Shown in pieces: positions 22,365 through 31,730 of a stretch of 64,000 nt of DNA. The translations under genes were made by a program, and so were the position numbers. This DNA is from Novosphingobium sp. CECT 9465 (GTDB taxonomy: Bacteria; Pseudomonadota; Alphaproteobacteria; Sphingomonadales; Sphingomonadaceae): the NCBI RefSeq assembly GCF_920987055.1, contig NZ_CAKLBX010000001.1:2962501-3026500 (forward strand). Reading direction: 5' to 3'. How positions within the stretch are numbered: position 1 is the stretch's first letter; each line of letters starts with the position of its first letter. Below the pieces are notes generated by a model. The model was given only the letters and a program-made list of their open reading frames with translations. It made no database searches and was not told the DNA's origin.

Positions 22365-23621
22365 TCAGGCCACTGCGGTCAGTTTCCCGCCCTTGGCCTT
22401 CTTGTCAAACTTGCCAATCCACTGTTCCACGACAGGCGCGATGGAATTGCGCCAGCGCGAACCGTTGAAGATGCCGTAGTGGCCGGCTTCCGGGGCGAGG
22501 TGATAATGCTTCATCTCATCGGGCAGGTTCGGCGTGACCTTGAGCGCGGCCTTGGTCTGGCCGATGCCCGAAATGTCGTCGCGCTCCCCCTCGATGCACA
22601 GGATCGCGGTATCGGTAATCGCGCCAAGGTCGACCGCCTGCCCGCGATGAACCAGTTCGCCCTTGGGCAGGGCATGGCTCTGGAACACGACGTCCACGGT
22701 TTGCAGGTAGAATTCTGCAGGAAGATCGCAGACCGCGCGATATTCTTCGTAGAACGTCTTGGTAGCCTCGGCGTCAACGTCGGCACCCTGCATCATGTGC
22801 TGATAAAGCTTGTAATGGCTCATCATGTGGCTGCCGAGGTTCATCGACATGAAGCTGGCAAGCTGGACGAAGCCCGGATAGACGCGGCGCCCCTCGCCCG
22901 GATAGTTGGCGGGAACGGTCGTGATCACGTTGTGCTTGAACCACACGTGCGGCTTCGTAACCGCATGATCGTTGACCGCGGTGGGGCTTTCGCGCGTATC
23001 GATCGGGCCACCCATCATCGTGAGCGTGACCGGGCGGCAGGGATGCTTGGACGCCCCCATGATCGCGGTAGCGGCAAAGGCCGGGACCGATGGCTGGCAC
23101 ACCGCCATCATGTGCGCACCGGGACCGATATGTTCGAGAAACCCGGTCAGATAATCAATGTAGTCATCAAGATCGAACGTGCCTTCGGCCATGGGCACGT
23201 ACTTGGCGTCGGCCCAATCCGTGATGTAGACCACGCAGCGTTCGAGCATGCGTTCGACCGTGCCGCGCAGGAGCGTGGCGTAGTGGCCGCTCATCGGCGC
23301 GACCAGCAGCAGGCGTGGTGCGTCCTTGGGCAGACCATCATGCGTGAACATCTTGAGATCGCCGAACGGACGGGTAACGACCGTGGTTTCCTTGACCGCA
23401 TGGGCCGCGCCATCGACATGGATAACGCGAAGCCCGAAGGCAGGCTTGCCACGCGGCGCAGCTGCATGCGCGAACACGTCGAGCGCCGATGCGAGCATCT
23501 GGCTGGGACCGACGCCGGCAAGCGGATTGCGCTCGTCGTTCAGCACGTCTGCCATCATCGAGGCCCATGCACTGCTCGCATTCAGCAGCGAGCGCTGTAT
23601 CTCGTAAGCCTTGTAAAGCAT
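22365..23621 (-). CDS. phaZ: Intracellular polyhydroxyalkanoate depolymerase
   Basis: About 418 residues with an alpha/beta-hydrolase fold. The nucleophile is a cysteine in a lipase-box-like MAVCQPS, as in intracellular granule depolymerases; the Asp is in CIEGERDDISGI and the His in PEAGHYGIFNG. It hydrolyses stored poly(3-hydroxybutyrate) in the cytoplasm to release carbon in starvation. ATG 23621 is preferred to an in-frame GTG three codons upstream because AAGGTG precedes it at good spacing. A palindrome at 23633-23661 lies in its promoter region. The pathway partner phaB is at 45.3 kb. Confidence 0.93.
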   Translation of the reverse strand: MLYKAYEIQRSLLNASSAWASMMADVLNDERNPLAGVGPSQMLASALDVFAHAAAPRGKPAFGLRVIHVDGAAHAVKETTVVTRPFGDLKMFTHDGLPKDAPRLLLVAPMSGHYATLLRGTVERMLERCVVYITDWADAKYVPMAEGTFDLDDYIDYLTGFLEHIGPGAHMMAVCQPSVPAFAATAIMGASKHPCRPVTLTMMGGPIDTRESPTAVNDHAVTKPHVWFKHNVITTVPANYPGEGRRVYPGFVQLASFMSMNLGSHMMSHYKLYQHMMQGADVDAEATKTFYEEYRAVCDLPAEFYLQTVDVVFQSHALPKGELVHRGQAVDLGAITDTAILCIEGERDDISGIGQTKAALKVTPNLPDEMKHYHLAPEAGHYGIFNGSRWRNSIAPVVEQWIGKFDKKAKGGKLTAVA

Positions 23622-23632
23622 TGCGAACACCT

Positions 23633-23661
23633 TTTTGATTTGTTGCCCGGCACAATCAAAA
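23633..23661 (-). promoter_or_regulatory. Palindromic candidate operator upstream of phaZ
   Basis: TTTTGATT (23633-23640) and AATCAAAA (23654-23661) are exact 8-bp arms around a 13-base spacer, 12 bases upstream of the phaZ ATG. A second, looser repeat, TTTGT-N8-ACAAA, sits at 23707-23724. Position fits a repressor site; the regulator is unknown. Confidence 0.45.
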
Positions 23662-23783
23662 CGACGACCGGGGACTCGTTAAGCACAGTTTGCCGCGATT
23701 CGCGCATTTGTGCAACGCAACAAATCGCACCTGCGACATCCGCCCCCTTCCGGCGGCCCGCGCCTTAGGCTAGGCGATGCGCC

Positions 23784-25571
23784 ATGGACGAGGAAACCAA
23801 GCCCGCCGAACCCGCCCGCGCCCGTACGCTGGGTCCCTTAGGTATGATCTGGCGCGAGGCGATCAAGTATCCCGGACGCCTGGCGGCTGCGTCGGCGGCG
23901 CTGCTGGTGACATCGGGTGCAACCCTGGCAATTCCCGCCGGGTTCCGCCTGATCATCGACAAGGGTTTTGCCGCCGGGGCAGACGTGGAGGCGCTGGGCC
24001 GCTGGTTCCAGTACCTGCTGCTGATCGTACTGGTACTCGCGCTGGGCACCGCCTGCCGGTTCTATTTCGTATCCTGGCTGGGCGAGCGCGTGGTGGCTGA
24101 CATTCGCCTCCGCGTGCAGGCCAACCTGCTGCGCCTGCCGCCGTCCTTCTTCGAGAGCAACAGTCCCAAGGAAATCTCCTCGCGGATGACCTCGGACACC
24201 GCGATCATCGAGCAAGTGGTCGGCACCACGGTTTCGGTGGCCTTGCGCAACGTGATCACGGCTGTCGGCGGCCTGATCTACCTGTTCTACCTCGCGCCCA
24301 AGCTGACCGCGATCCTGATGATCGGCATTCCGCTGGTAGTCGGACCCATCGTGTTCTTCGGGCGACGCGTACGCAACGTGTCACGCTCCAGTCAGGACCG
24401 CGTGGCCGGAATCGGCGTGATCGTGGCCGAAGTGCTGGGCGCCATGAAGATCGTCCAGGCTTTCGGGCAGGAAAAACGCGAACTCGATCGTTTCGGCGAA
24501 AAGGTCGAGGCGACGTTCCAGACGGCACTGCGACGCATATCCTTGCGCGCGGTGATGACGGCCATCGTCATCCTGCTGGTGTTCGGCGGGATCACCATGC
24601 TGGTGTGGGAAGGCGCGGTTGGCGTGGCCGAGGGATCAATCAGCGGGGGGACGATCTTTGCCATCGTGATCACGGCTGGTCTGGTCGCCGGTGCGGCGGG
24701 CGCCCTGTCCGAAGTCTATGGCGACCTGCTGCGCGGGGCGGGCGCCGCCGGACGGCTGAACGAACTGCTGCGTGAACAGCCCGACATCGCACCGCCTGCG
24801 CGCCCTACGGCATTGCCGATGCCGCCGCGCGGCCAGATCGCGTTCCAGAACGTCGGCTTCCGCTACCCCTCGCGCCCCGAAGTTCTGGCGCTGGACGATT
24901 TCTCGCTAACGGTGGAACCGGGCGAGACGGTCGCCATCGTCGGGCCATCGGGGGCGGGCAAATCGACCCTGTTCCTGCTGGCGCAGCGCTTCTACGACCC
25001 GCATGCGGGCATGATCCGCATCGACGGCGTACCGCTGACCAGCGCCGATCCTGCCGAAGTGCGCGCCCGCAGCGCGCTGGTGCCGCAGGATGCAACTTTG
25101 TTTGCCGCCTCTGCCCGTGACAACCTGCGCTATGGCAACTGGTCCGCCACCGACGAGGATATCTGGGAAGCGGCGCGCACCGCCAATGCCGAGACGTTCC
25201 TGCGCGAATTGCCCCAAGGCCTCGATACGTTTCTGGGGGAGGATGGGGCACGGCTTTCGGGCGGGCAGCGCCAGCGCATTGCCATTGCCCGCGCGGTCCT
25301 GCGCCAATCGCCGATCCTGCTGCTGGACGAGGCCACCAGCGCACTCGATGCCGAAAGCGAACGGCTGGTGCAGGAAGCGCTCGACCGGCTGATGAAGGCG
25401 CGCACCACACTGGTCATCGCGCACCGCCTCGCCACGATCCGCGCCGCAGACCGCATCGTGGTGATGGATGGCGGATGCATCGTCGAACAGGGTACGCATA
25501 CCAGCCTTTCGGCGGCTGACGGCCTTTATGCACGGCTGGCACGGTTGCAGTTCGAAGGCATGATCGCCTGA
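23784..25571 (+). CDS. ABC transporter, fused permease and ATPase (ABCB/MsbA type)
   Basis: A 595-residue half-transporter. The N-terminal ~320 residues hold six membrane helices of the type-1 exporter fold, with an intracellular loop pattern (LLRLPPSFFESNSPKEISSRM). The ATPase has Walker A GPSGAGKST (near residue 390), signature LSGGQRQRIAIARA, Walker B ILLLDEATSALD and the H-loop IAHRL. Family members flip lipids or export peptides and drugs. The substrate is unknown. It is preceded by the phaZ promoter region and followed after 63 bases by uppP on the same strand. Confidence 0.92.
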   Translation: MDEETKPAEPARARTLGPLGMIWREAIKYPGRLAAASAALLVTSGATLAIPAGFRLIIDKGFAAGADVEALGRWFQYLLLIVLVLALGTACRFYFVSWLGERVVADIRLRVQANLLRLPPSFFESNSPKEISSRMTSDTAIIEQVVGTTVSVALRNVITAVGGLIYLFYLAPKLTAILMIGIPLVVGPIVFFGRRVRNVSRSSQDRVAGIGVIVAEVLGAMKIVQAFGQEKRELDRFGEKVEATFQTALRRISLRAVMTAIVILLVFGGITMLVWEGAVGVAEGSISGGTIFAIVITAGLVAGAAGALSEVYGDLLRGAGAAGRLNELLREQPDIAPPARPTALPMPPRGQIAFQNVGFRYPSRPEVLALDDFSLTVEPGETVAIVGPSGAGKSTLFLLAQRFYDPHAGMIRIDGVPLTSADPAEVRARSALVPQDATLFAASARDNLRYGNWSATDEDIWEAARTANAETFLRELPQGLDTFLGEDGARLSGGQRQRIAIARAVLRQSPILLLDEATSALDAESERLVQEALDRLMKARTTLVIAHRLATIRAADRIVVMDGGCIVEQGTHTSLSAADGLYARLARLQFEGMIA

Positions 25572-25634
25572 CGCGTTACCCCTTGACTTGATGCTGCGCT
25601 GCGGCAAATCGGGTATTCCGAAACAGGGAAGCTC

Positions 25635-26447
25635 ATGGATACGATCATCACCGCCATCCTTCTCGGCATTGTCGAGGGGCTTACCGAATTTCTGCCGGTT
25701 TCCTCCACTGGGCATCTGATTCTGGCGACCGAGCTGTTCGGCTACGAACCGCACCAGTGGGCGATGTTCAACGTCGTGATCCAGCTCGGCGCAATTCTGG
25801 CGGTCGTGGTGCAGTACTGGCGCACGTTCTGGGCGGTGGGCATGGGGCTGCTGCGGCTTGAGCCGATCAGCTTGCGCTTCCTGCGCAACCTGCTGGCAGC
25901 GTTCATCCCTTCGGCCATCCTTGGGCTGTTGCTGAAGGATCAGATCGACGTTTTGCTGGGTAGCCCGATGGTGGTGTGCTGGGCGTTGATCGCGGGCGGC
26001 GTGGCGATCCTCGTGATCGAGAAATACGCCAAGACCGGCGAACTGACCGGCATCGGGCAATTGCCCTTGCGCCAGGCGCTTGGCGTGGGACTGGCGCAGT
26101 GCGTTTCGATGATCCCCGGCGTCAGCCGTTCGGGCGCGACGATCATGGGCGCGCTGGCGATGGGAATCGAACGGCGGACAGCGGCAGAGTTCAGCTTCTT
26201 TCTTGCCATCCCGACGATGCTGGGCGCGACAACGCTCGAACTGATCGACAATCGCGAGGCGGTGATGGCGGGCACACTGGGCGTGGGATGGACCGAAATC
26301 GCGGTCGGCTTCGTGGTCTCGTTCGTCGTCGCGCTGGCAGTTATCCGCATGTTCGTGGCTTACGTGAGCCGCGCCGGATTCAAGCCGTTTGCGTGGTATC
26401 GCATCGTGGCCGGCGCTGCCGCTATCGCCTGGCTGTCGCTGCGCTGA
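25635..26447 (+). CDS. uppP: Undecaprenyl-diphosphatase
   Basis: A 270-residue multi-spanning membrane enzyme (BacA family) that dephosphorylates undecaprenyl pyrophosphate to regenerate the lipid carrier for peptidoglycan and exopolysaccharide. Conserved motifs: GIVEGLTEFLPVSSTGHLIL near the N-terminus (the Glu-rich active site) and SMIPGVSRSGATIMGAL in the middle (Arg and Ser of the phosphatase site). Length is normal. It also underlies use of bacitracin-sensitive carriers by the 52-64 kb polysaccharide genes. Confidence 0.96.
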   Translation: MDTIITAILLGIVEGLTEFLPVSSTGHLILATELFGYEPHQWAMFNVVIQLGAILAVVVQYWRTFWAVGMGLLRLEPISLRFLRNLLAAFIPSAILGLLLKDQIDVLLGSPMVVCWALIAGGVAILVIEKYAKTGELTGIGQLPLRQALGVGLAQCVSMIPGVSRSGATIMGALAMGIERRTAAEFSFFLAIPTMLGATTLELIDNREAVMAGTLGVGWTEIAVGFVVSFVVALAVIRMFVAYVSRAGFKPFAWYRIVAGAAAIAWLSLR

Positions 26448-26540
26448 TCCTGATAGCCTGACAACGCCCCACCGCATTTGCGGAACCAAGTGCCCTGTCC
26501 GGGATTGACCGGACAGACAGCACTTCAAGGGGTTATACAC

Positions 26541-26807
26541 ATGGGCCTGATCATTCTTCTCATCGTCGGCGGCATTCTCGGCTGGCTGGCGAGCATCGTC
26601 ATGCGCACCGACGCGCAGCAGGGCATCTTTCTCAACATCGTGGTCGGCATCGTCGGCGCGCTGCTGGGCGGTTTCCTTCTCGCACCGCTGGTCGGTGGCG
26701 GCAGCATCACCAACGGCATCTCGGCCGGTACGCTTATCGTATCGTTCCTGGGCGCGCTGATCCTGCTCGCAATCGTCAATCTCGTCCGTCGCGGTTCGGT
26801 CCGTTAA
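26541..26807 (+). CDS. GlsB/YeaQ/YmgE family stress-response membrane protein
   Basis: An 88-residue protein, nearly all hydrophobic, with three membrane helices separated by glycine-rich turns (GGILGWLASIVMRTDAQQG, then NIVVGIVGALLGGFLLAPLV). This is the transglycosylase-associated protein family, often induced by stress, of no known enzyme activity. Start at 26541 follows AAGGGG at 26527-26532. It is 92 bases upstream of a small lipoprotein gene on the same strand. Confidence 0.9.
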   Translation: MGLIILLIVGGILGWLASIVMRTDAQQGIFLNIVVGIVGALLGGFLLAPLVGGGSITNGISAGTLIVSFLGALILLAIVNLVRRGSVR

Positions 26808-26899
26808 TCCGGGCTACCCAGATTTCGACCAATATCCGAGGGCGGCCCGCAAGGACCGCCCTCTCCACGACCAGACCAATTTTCAAGAAGGGGATTACC

Positions 26900-27175
26900 A
26901 TGAAGGGTATTTTCAAGGGCGCCATGATGGCTTCGGTTGTTGCGATGGGCCTTGGCCTTTCCGCTTGTGACAGCGCAACGGAAAACGCTGCCGAAGATCA
27001 GGCCGACGCCGTGCGCGCTTCGAGCGAAGCGACGGCTGACGCCATGGAAGACCGTGCTGACGCGATCGACGGTCCTTCGGAAGACGCCATGGAAGACAAG
27101 GCTGAAGCCGTGCGCGATGCCGGCGAAGCCAAGGCCGATGCCATGGAAGACAAGGCCGACAAGATTCCCAACTGA
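26900..27175 (+). CDS. Small lipoprotein with DAMED(K/R)AD repeats
   Basis: 91 residues. Signal peptide with a lipobox (LGLSAC) near residue 23, so the mature chain is lipid-anchored and about 69 residues long. The mature part is very acidic and Ala-rich, and repeats a unit resembling [11 protein letters not shown] three times ([30 protein letters not shown]). Such heptad-like units suggest an amphipathic helix, as in Lpp-like or LEA-like proteins. AAGGGG precedes the ATG. It follows the GlsB-type gene and may be co-induced. Confidence 0.8.
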   Translation: MKGIFKGAMMASVVAMGLGLSACDSATENAAEDQADAVRASSEATADAMEDRADAIDGPSEDAMEDKAEAVRDAGEAKADAMEDKADKIPN

Positions 27176-27239
27176 TCGAATCGCGCTTTGCAATCGTCAG
27201 ACCCGGCCTGCATCTTGCGGCGCCGGGTTTTTCGTATGC

Positions 27240-28178
27240 TCAGACCGGAACCGCGCCCGATCCGCGCCCGCCGCGCAGGTGGTATTCCAGGGTGCCCCGA
27301 TGCAGCACATCGTCCACGTCGATCATGGCGGTGTTGGCATATGTGAACCCCGGTCCCAGCGCGCGGTAGAGCCGGTCGAAATCGCGCTCCACCGTCTGAT
27401 GATAAAGGTCGGCAAAGCTTTCGATCACGAAATAGGTCGGTTGCAGATCGTCGATCACGTAATCGGTGCGCATCACCCGGTCGACATTGAGCATGATCCG
27501 GTTGGGCGATTGCCCCTCAAGCGCGAACACCGCCTCGCGCGGGCCGGACAGGATGCCCGCACCATAGACGCGAAGGTATCCACCCTCCTGCACCAGTCCG
27601 AATTCAACGGTGTACCAATAAAGCGCGCCCAGCGCCTTCAGCCGGTTGTGGCGCATAGCCTTCCACCCGGCGCGGCCATATTCCTGCATGTAATCGGCGT
27701 ATGTCGGATCGGTGAGCATGGGGACGTGGCCGAACACATCGTGGAAAACGTCCGGCTCCTGAATGTAATCGAAGCTTTCGCGGGTGCGGATGAAATTGCC
27801 CGCCGGAAAGCGGCGATTGGCAAGGTGCCAGAAGAAGACGTGATCGGGGATCAGCATCGGCACCGGCACCACGCACCAGCCGGTGAGCGCCCTCAGGCTG
27901 GCCGAGAGACGCGCGAAATCGGGCACCCCGCCCTGCCCCAGGTCAAGCCGCTCCAGCCCGTTGAGGAAGGCGCTGCACGCCCGCCCCGGCAGCAGTTCCG
28001 TCTGACGGGCGTAAAGCGCGTCCCATACCGCGTTTTCATCGGCGCTGTAGCGGCGTTGCGCGGGTTCAAGCCAATCCTCTCCCACATGGGCGGGGCGGCG
28101 CAAGGGCGCGGTATAGACGCCGACCGGCATTTCGGGGAGGCGGGTATAGTCGAAGGGCAAGGTAAGGGTGCTGGACAT
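27240..28178 (-). CDS. phhA: Phenylalanine 4-monooxygenase
   Basis: About 312 residues, a non-haem iron, pterin-dependent hydroxylase that turns phenylalanine into tyrosine. Iron ligands are visible: two His in [12 protein letters not shown] and Glu in [12 protein letters not shown] pterin-site region is at [23 protein letters not shown] 28178 ([15 protein letters not shown]) is chosen over a longer open frame. It converges with the small lipoprotein gene and is divergent from rpmG. Confidence 0.95.
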   Translation of the reverse strand: MSSTLTLPFDYTRLPEMPVGVYTAPLRRPAHVGEDWLEPAQRRYSADENAVWDALYARQTELLPGRACSAFLNGLERLDLGQGGVPDFARLSASLRALTGWCVVPVPMLIPDHVFFWHLANRRFPAGNFIRTRESFDYIQEPDVFHDVFGHVPMLTDPTYADYMQEYGRAGWKAMRHNRLKALGALYWYTVEFGLVQEGGYLRVYGAGILSGPREAVFALEGQSPNRIMLNVDRVMRTDYVIDDLQPTYFVIESFADLYHQTVERDFDRLYRALGPGFTYANTAMIDVDDVLHRGTLEYHLRGGRGSGAVPV

Positions 28179-28364
28179 GGTTTCTGTTGCAACCACTATC
28201 ATGCATCCATCGTTCCGGCAAATGCAGCGCGCCGGCACTGCGCTCTTGACTTCGGACCGATTCTACCCCAACCGCCCGCCCCACATACCAACAACAGTGA
28301 TGGCGGCGTGGAAACGCGCCGCTACATTTGTTTCAGATTCGCGCGAAAAGTTCAGGATAGAGCA

Positions 28365-28532
28365 ATGGCAAAGCCGACCACCGTCAAGATCCGTCTGGTC
28401 TCGACCGCAGACACAGGTTTCTTCTACGTGACCAAGAAGAACCCGCGCAACACGACCGAGAAGATGACCTTCCGCAAGTATGATCCCGTCGTGCGCAAGC
28501 ATGTCGAGTTCAAGGAAGCCAAGATCAAGTAA
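28365..28532 (+). CDS. rpmG: 50S ribosomal protein L33
   Basis: 55 residues ([20 protein letters not shown] at the start, [18 protein letters not shown] in the middle), the standard Cys-free type found in most Gram-negatives. The long open frame around it begins far upstream and is antisense to phhA there; the ATG at 28365 is the true start, after AGGATAGAGCA. It lies 94 bases before lolA. Confidence 0.97.
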   Translation: MAKPTTVKIRLVSTADTGFFYVTKKNPRNTTEKMTFRKYDPVVRKHVEFKEAKIK

Positions 28533-28626
28533 GGGCATTTTTGCCCTTTGCCCGTCGGAACCGCCACTCCCTTTCGGAACCCGGCGGTTCACGGCGAGTT
28601 CAACGCCGACACTGCAAGGAACGGCG

Positions 28627-29289
28627 ATGAACACGATTTTGACCACATTCCGCAAGATGGGCCGTCCTTTGGCGGCCATTTCGCTTGTCCTCGGCACGGC
28701 CGGGGCCGCGATTGCGCCCGCCTCTGTCGCGGCGCAGGCGCCCTCGCCCGACATCGACCGCGCGGTCGCCGCGTTGCGCGCGATTACCACGTTGAAAGCG
28801 AACTTCGTCCAGACCGATCGTTCGGGCCAGAATATCTCTGGTGTGCTGACGATGAAGCGCCCCGGCAAGATCCGCTTCCAGTACCAGAAGGGCATTCCCC
28901 TGCTGATCGTGGGCGATGGTCGCGCGCTGACCATGATCGATTACGAAGTGCGCCAGGTGCAGCGCTGGCCGATCGGCAACAGCCCGCTGGGCGCGCTGCT
29001 GGATCCGAAGAAGGACGTCGCGCGCTTTGCCAAGCTGCTGCCCACGCCTGACCGCAATGTCATCAGCCTGCAGGTGCGCGATCCCAAGCACCCCGAATAT
29101 GGCGCGATCACGATGATCTTCGTGCGCAACGGCGCAGCGCCGGGCGGGCTGCAACTCGATTCGTGGGTCGCACTCGATTCGCAGAACAAACGCACGACGA
29201 TTCGCCTGAACGGCCATCAATATGGCTTGGCGGTTGCAGACAGCACCTTCAAATGGACCGACCCGCGCCGCAACGCTTCGAACCGTTGA
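28627..29289 (+). CDS. lolA: LolA-family outer-membrane lipoprotein carrier
   Basis: About 220 residues. A signal peptide (RPLAAISLVLGTAGAAIAPASVAA, to about residue 36) leads into an outer-membrane lipoprotein carrier fold: ITTLKANFVQTDRSGQNISG, MKRPGKIRFQYQKG, and DGRALTMIDYEVRQVQRWP. LolA picks up lipoproteins from LolCDE and delivers them through the periplasm. Alphaproteobacteria carry several diverged LolA-like proteins, so the exact role is less sure than the family. Confidence 0.9.
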   Translation: MNTILTTFRKMGRPLAAISLVLGTAGAAIAPASVAAQAPSPDIDRAVAALRAITTLKANFVQTDRSGQNISGVLTMKRPGKIRFQYQKGIPLLIVGDGRALTMIDYEVRQVQRWPIGNSPLGALLDPKKDVARFAKLLPTPDRNVISLQVRDPKHPEYGAITMIFVRNGAAPGGLQLDSWVALDSQNKRTTIRLNGHQYGLAVADSTFKWTDPRRNASNR

Positions 29290-29350
29290 AGCAACTCGCT
29301 GCCCGCATCTTCACGTTGCCGGGCAATAGCGGAAATATACGAAATCCGCT

Positions 29351-29416
29351 CCCCCGCGAAGGCGGGGGCCTCATACCTCATCGCGCAACCTCCTGAGATC
29401 CCCGCTTTCGCGGGGA
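29351..29416. repeat. Pair of GC-rich palindromes after lolA
   Basis: Two short palindromes: CCCCCGC/GCGGGGG at 29351-29368 and TCCCCGC/GCGGGGA at 29399-29416. They look like REP-type units common between genes in sphingomonads and may protect the lolA mRNA 3' end. Confidence 0.6.
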
Positions 29417-29484
29417 AGCAGAAGCTGAAGCTAGGCGATTCGCCGTCCTCCCCCGTCGCCGCCCCGGAGCACCTCGGCCCTCAA

Positions 29485-29690
29485 CCGTTCGCCCCTTGCG
29501 ACAAGTTGCGACAAGCCTGTCAGGACTGTTCATCGGGGGGCAAGCGAACGTCGCCTAAAACGATTGTCGACGAGGCGGTCGAGGCGGGTTTCCCCCCTGT
29601 TGCCGGTCTCCTGATGACCTCCTCGCCAAGCGTGACGAACGCAAATGGAACCCTCGGACCAATGCCCCCGGTCCGAGGGTTTTCTTGTTT
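29485..29690 (+). ncRNA. Candidate structured small RNA upstream of xthA
   Basis: The 460-base gap 29290-29748 has no convincing gene. Its second half ends in a strong terminator (29651-29690). Just before that is a 10-bp stem with one mismatch (29571-29580 with 29615-29624), and CGTTCG near 29486 can pair with CGAACG near 29636 to close the whole unit. A CCTAAAAC stretch at 29553-29560 recalls a segment of 6S RNA, but the resemblance is short. The first half has a direct repeat TTGCGACAAG (29496-29515). An independent small RNA is a reasonable inference; identity is open. Confidence 0.35.
29651..29690 (+). terminator. Strong Rho-independent terminator
   Basis: A perfect 10-bp stem (29651-29660 with 29670-29679), 9-base loop, then TTTTCTTGTTT. 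No gene stop is within 350 bases upstream, which is why a small RNA is suspected. Confidence 0.9.
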
Positions 29691-29748
29691 TGGGTCGCCC
29701 CCACATCCCATCTAGCAATCGCCCGCCCGCAATCCTAAAGCCGAGCGC

Positions 29749-30540
29749 ATGATCTCGGTTGCCACATGGAACATTAATTCGGTCCGCTTGCGCGCCGATC
29801 AGGTCGAACGCTTTTTGACGCAGGAGGCGCCCGATGTGTTGTGCCTGCAGGAGATCAAGACGCCGGAGAACCTGTTTCCGCACGAGGTGTTCGAGAAGCT
29901 GGGCTACACACACCGCGCGGTGCATGGGCAGAAGGGCTACCACGGCGTCGCCACCGTCAGCCGCATCCCCTTCCGCGATTTCAGCAAGCATGACTGGCAG
30001 GACAATGGCGAGGCGCGGCATATCGGCGTGGAGCTGACCGGGCCGGGCAAGGGGTTGATCATCGAGAATGTCTATATCCCGGCAGGCGGTGACGTGGCCG
30101 ACCGCGAGGTCAACGCCAAGTTCGGCCAGAAGCTCGACTTTCTGGAGCGCATGACGCGCTGGGCCGAAAAGATCGAACGGCCGACGCTGATCGTCGGCGA
30201 TTTCAACATCGCGCCGCTGGAGTGCGACGTTTACAATCATAAGGCGCTGCTCAAGGTCGTCAGCCACACCCCGCTTGAGGTGGAAACGCTGCAACGCTTT
30301 GCCGATGCGCATGGCTGGGTCGATCTGGGCCGCAAGCACATCCCCGCGCCGGAACGCAATTACTCGTGGTGGTCCTATCGCTCCTACTGGCGCGAGAAGG
30401 ATCAGGGACGGCGGCTCGACCATATGTGGGCCTCGCCAGAGGCGGCGGCGCAGACGCGCGGGCACCGCTTTGTGGAAGAAACCCGCAAGTGGGAGCAGCC
30501 TTCCGATCACATCCCGCTGATCACCGAGCTGGACCTTTGA
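29749..30540 (+). CDS. xthA: Exodeoxyribonuclease III
   Basis: A 263-residue AP endonuclease/3'-exonuclease of base-excision repair. Motifs: [15 protein letters not shown] (Asn ligand), CLQEIK (catalytic Glu), [21 protein letters not shown] (Asp/Asn pair), RRLDHMWAS (Asp) and SDHIPL (catalytic His). Length is standard. The stop overlaps the presumed TTG start of ribA (TTGA), so translation of the two is probably coupled. Confidence 0.96.
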   Translation: MISVATWNINSVRLRADQVERFLTQEAPDVLCLQEIKTPENLFPHEVFEKLGYTHRAVHGQKGYHGVATVSRIPFRDFSKHDWQDNGEARHIGVELTGPGKGLIIENVYIPAGGDVADREVNAKFGQKLDFLERMTRWAEKIERPTLIVGDFNIAPLECDVYNHKALLKVVSHTPLEVETLQRFADAHGWVDLGRKHIPAPERNYSWWSYRSYWREKDQGRRLDHMWASPEAAAQTRGHRFVEETRKWEQPSDHIPLITELDL

Positions 30541-31601
30541 CGGATACGCGAAACGTCGCGCGCGCGCTCGACGCGTTGCGCCACGGCTGGGCGATCCGCG
30601 TGACCGGCGCGGACGGCGCGCTCGATCTGCTGCCCGCCGAAACCGCGTTCGTGCAGCCGGGCATCTATGCAGCGCGGCTGCTGATTTCCGATGCGCGCGC
30701 GGCCACGCTGAAGCTGGCGAACCAGCGCGATGCCGCCGTGCCCGAAGCTCCGGTGCTGATCCGGGGGGCCGAGCCGTTCAGCCTGTCTGCCGCGCGCAAT
30801 CTGGCCGATCCGGCGCAAGACCTTGGCAGCCCCTTGCGCGGGCCGTTCAAGGCCGATCCGATCGACACTGGCGAAGCAGCGACAGCAGCGATGGAACTGG
30901 CGCGGCTGGCGGGAATCCTGCCCGCGTTCCTCGTTTCAACCGGGGTGGAGATTGCCGCCGAGGTTTCCGCGGCCGATCTGGCGCAGTTCAAGGACCCGCT
31001 GAACCTGACCATTCAGGCGCGCGCACGGTTGCCCGTTCACGCCTGCGAACATGCCGAGATCGTGGCGTTCCGCGCGCGCGATGATTTGCGCGAACATGTG
31101 GCACTGGTGCTGGGCACACAAACCAGTGAGCGCGAGCCGCTGGTGCGGCTGCACAGCGAATGTCTGACCGGCGACGTGCTGGGCAGCCTCAAGTGCGATT
31201 GCGGGCCGCAACTGGACGCAGCGCTGGCCCACATGGCCGAGGAAGCCAACGCGGGCGGCTGGGGCGTACTCTTGTACTTACGGCAGGAAGGGCGCGGCAT
31301 CGGCCTTATCAACAAGCTGCGCGCCTATGAACTGCAGGATCAGGGCTTTGACACGGTGGACGCCAACGAGCGACTGGGCCTGCCAAGCGAGGCGCGCGAT
31401 TTCCCGGTGGCTGCAAGGATGCTCGATCTGCTGGGAATTGCCCGCCTGCGCCTGCTCACCAACAATCCGCAGAAGGTGGCGACCTTGCGGGAACTGGGCG
31501 TGGAAGTGACCGAACGTGTGGCGCACCAGCTTCCGGCCAATCCCCACAACCAGCGCTATCTGGATACCAAGCGCGACCGCACCGGGCACCTGCTGCGCTG
31601 A
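30537..31601 (+). CDS. ribA: GTP cyclohydrolase II with degenerate RibB-like N-terminus
   Basis: About 354 residues; the start is taken as a TTG overlapping the xthA stop. The C-terminal ~200 residues are a full GTP cyclohydrolase II that opens GTP for riboflavin synthesis: Zn cysteines in [17 protein letters not shown], catalytic [16 protein letters not shown] and [10 protein letters not shown]. The N-terminal ~150 residues resemble a worn 3,4-dihydroxybutanone-4-phosphate synthase: [18 protein letters not shown] aligns with the RibB EAAVDLARLAG region, but the preceding catalytic His and the acidic REGEGD loop are missing. That half is probably inactive. Confidence 0.9.
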   Translation: MTDTRNVARALDALRHGWAIRVTGADGALDLLPAETAFVQPGIYAARLLISDARAATLKLANQRDAAVPEAPVLIRGAEPFSLSAARNLADPAQDLGSPLRGPFKADPIDTGEAATAAMELARLAGILPAFLVSTGVEIAAEVSAADLAQFKDPLNLTIQARARLPVHACEHAEIVAFRARDDLREHVALVLGTQTSEREPLVRLHSECLTGDVLGSLKCDCGPQLDAALAHMAEEANAGGWGVLLYLRQEGRGIGLINKLRAYELQDQGFDTVDANERLGLPSEARDFPVAARMLDLLGIARLRLLTNNPQKVATLRELGVEVTERVAHQLPANPHNQRYLDTKRDRTGHLLR

Positions 31602-31623
31602 ACGGCTGGCGATAATTCATGAA

Positions 31624-31716
31624 TCGTCATTGCGAGGCCGCAGGCTGAGGCAATTCAGAGCGGTTGCGTTCGGCACCCCGGATTGCCGCGTCGGCTTCGC
31701 CTCCTCGCAATGACGA
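31624..31716. repeat. Dispersed palindromic repeat (GTCATTGCGAGG type)
   Basis: Perfect 14-bp inverted arms TCGTCATTGCGAGG (31624-31637) and its complement (31703-31716) bound a 93-base unit. The GTCATTGCGAG...CTCGCAATGAC form is a familiar dispersed intergenic repeat in many Proteobacteria. It lies between convergent ribA and a small membrane-protein gene and may act as a terminator for both. Confidence 0.75.
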
Positions 31717-31730
31717 ACGTGTCTGCTGTG

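Noticed and set aside
22338..26540. Long antisense frames opposite phaZ (plus strand) and the ABC/uppP genes (minus strand)
   Set aside because: Both mirror genes with intact catalytic motifs and lack any family features.
29351..31716. Closely spaced palindromes that might be read as a CRISPR or integron array
   Set aside because: The repeats differ in sequence, are irregularly spaced and have no constant-length spacers or cas/integrase genes; they are ordinary REP-type palindromes.
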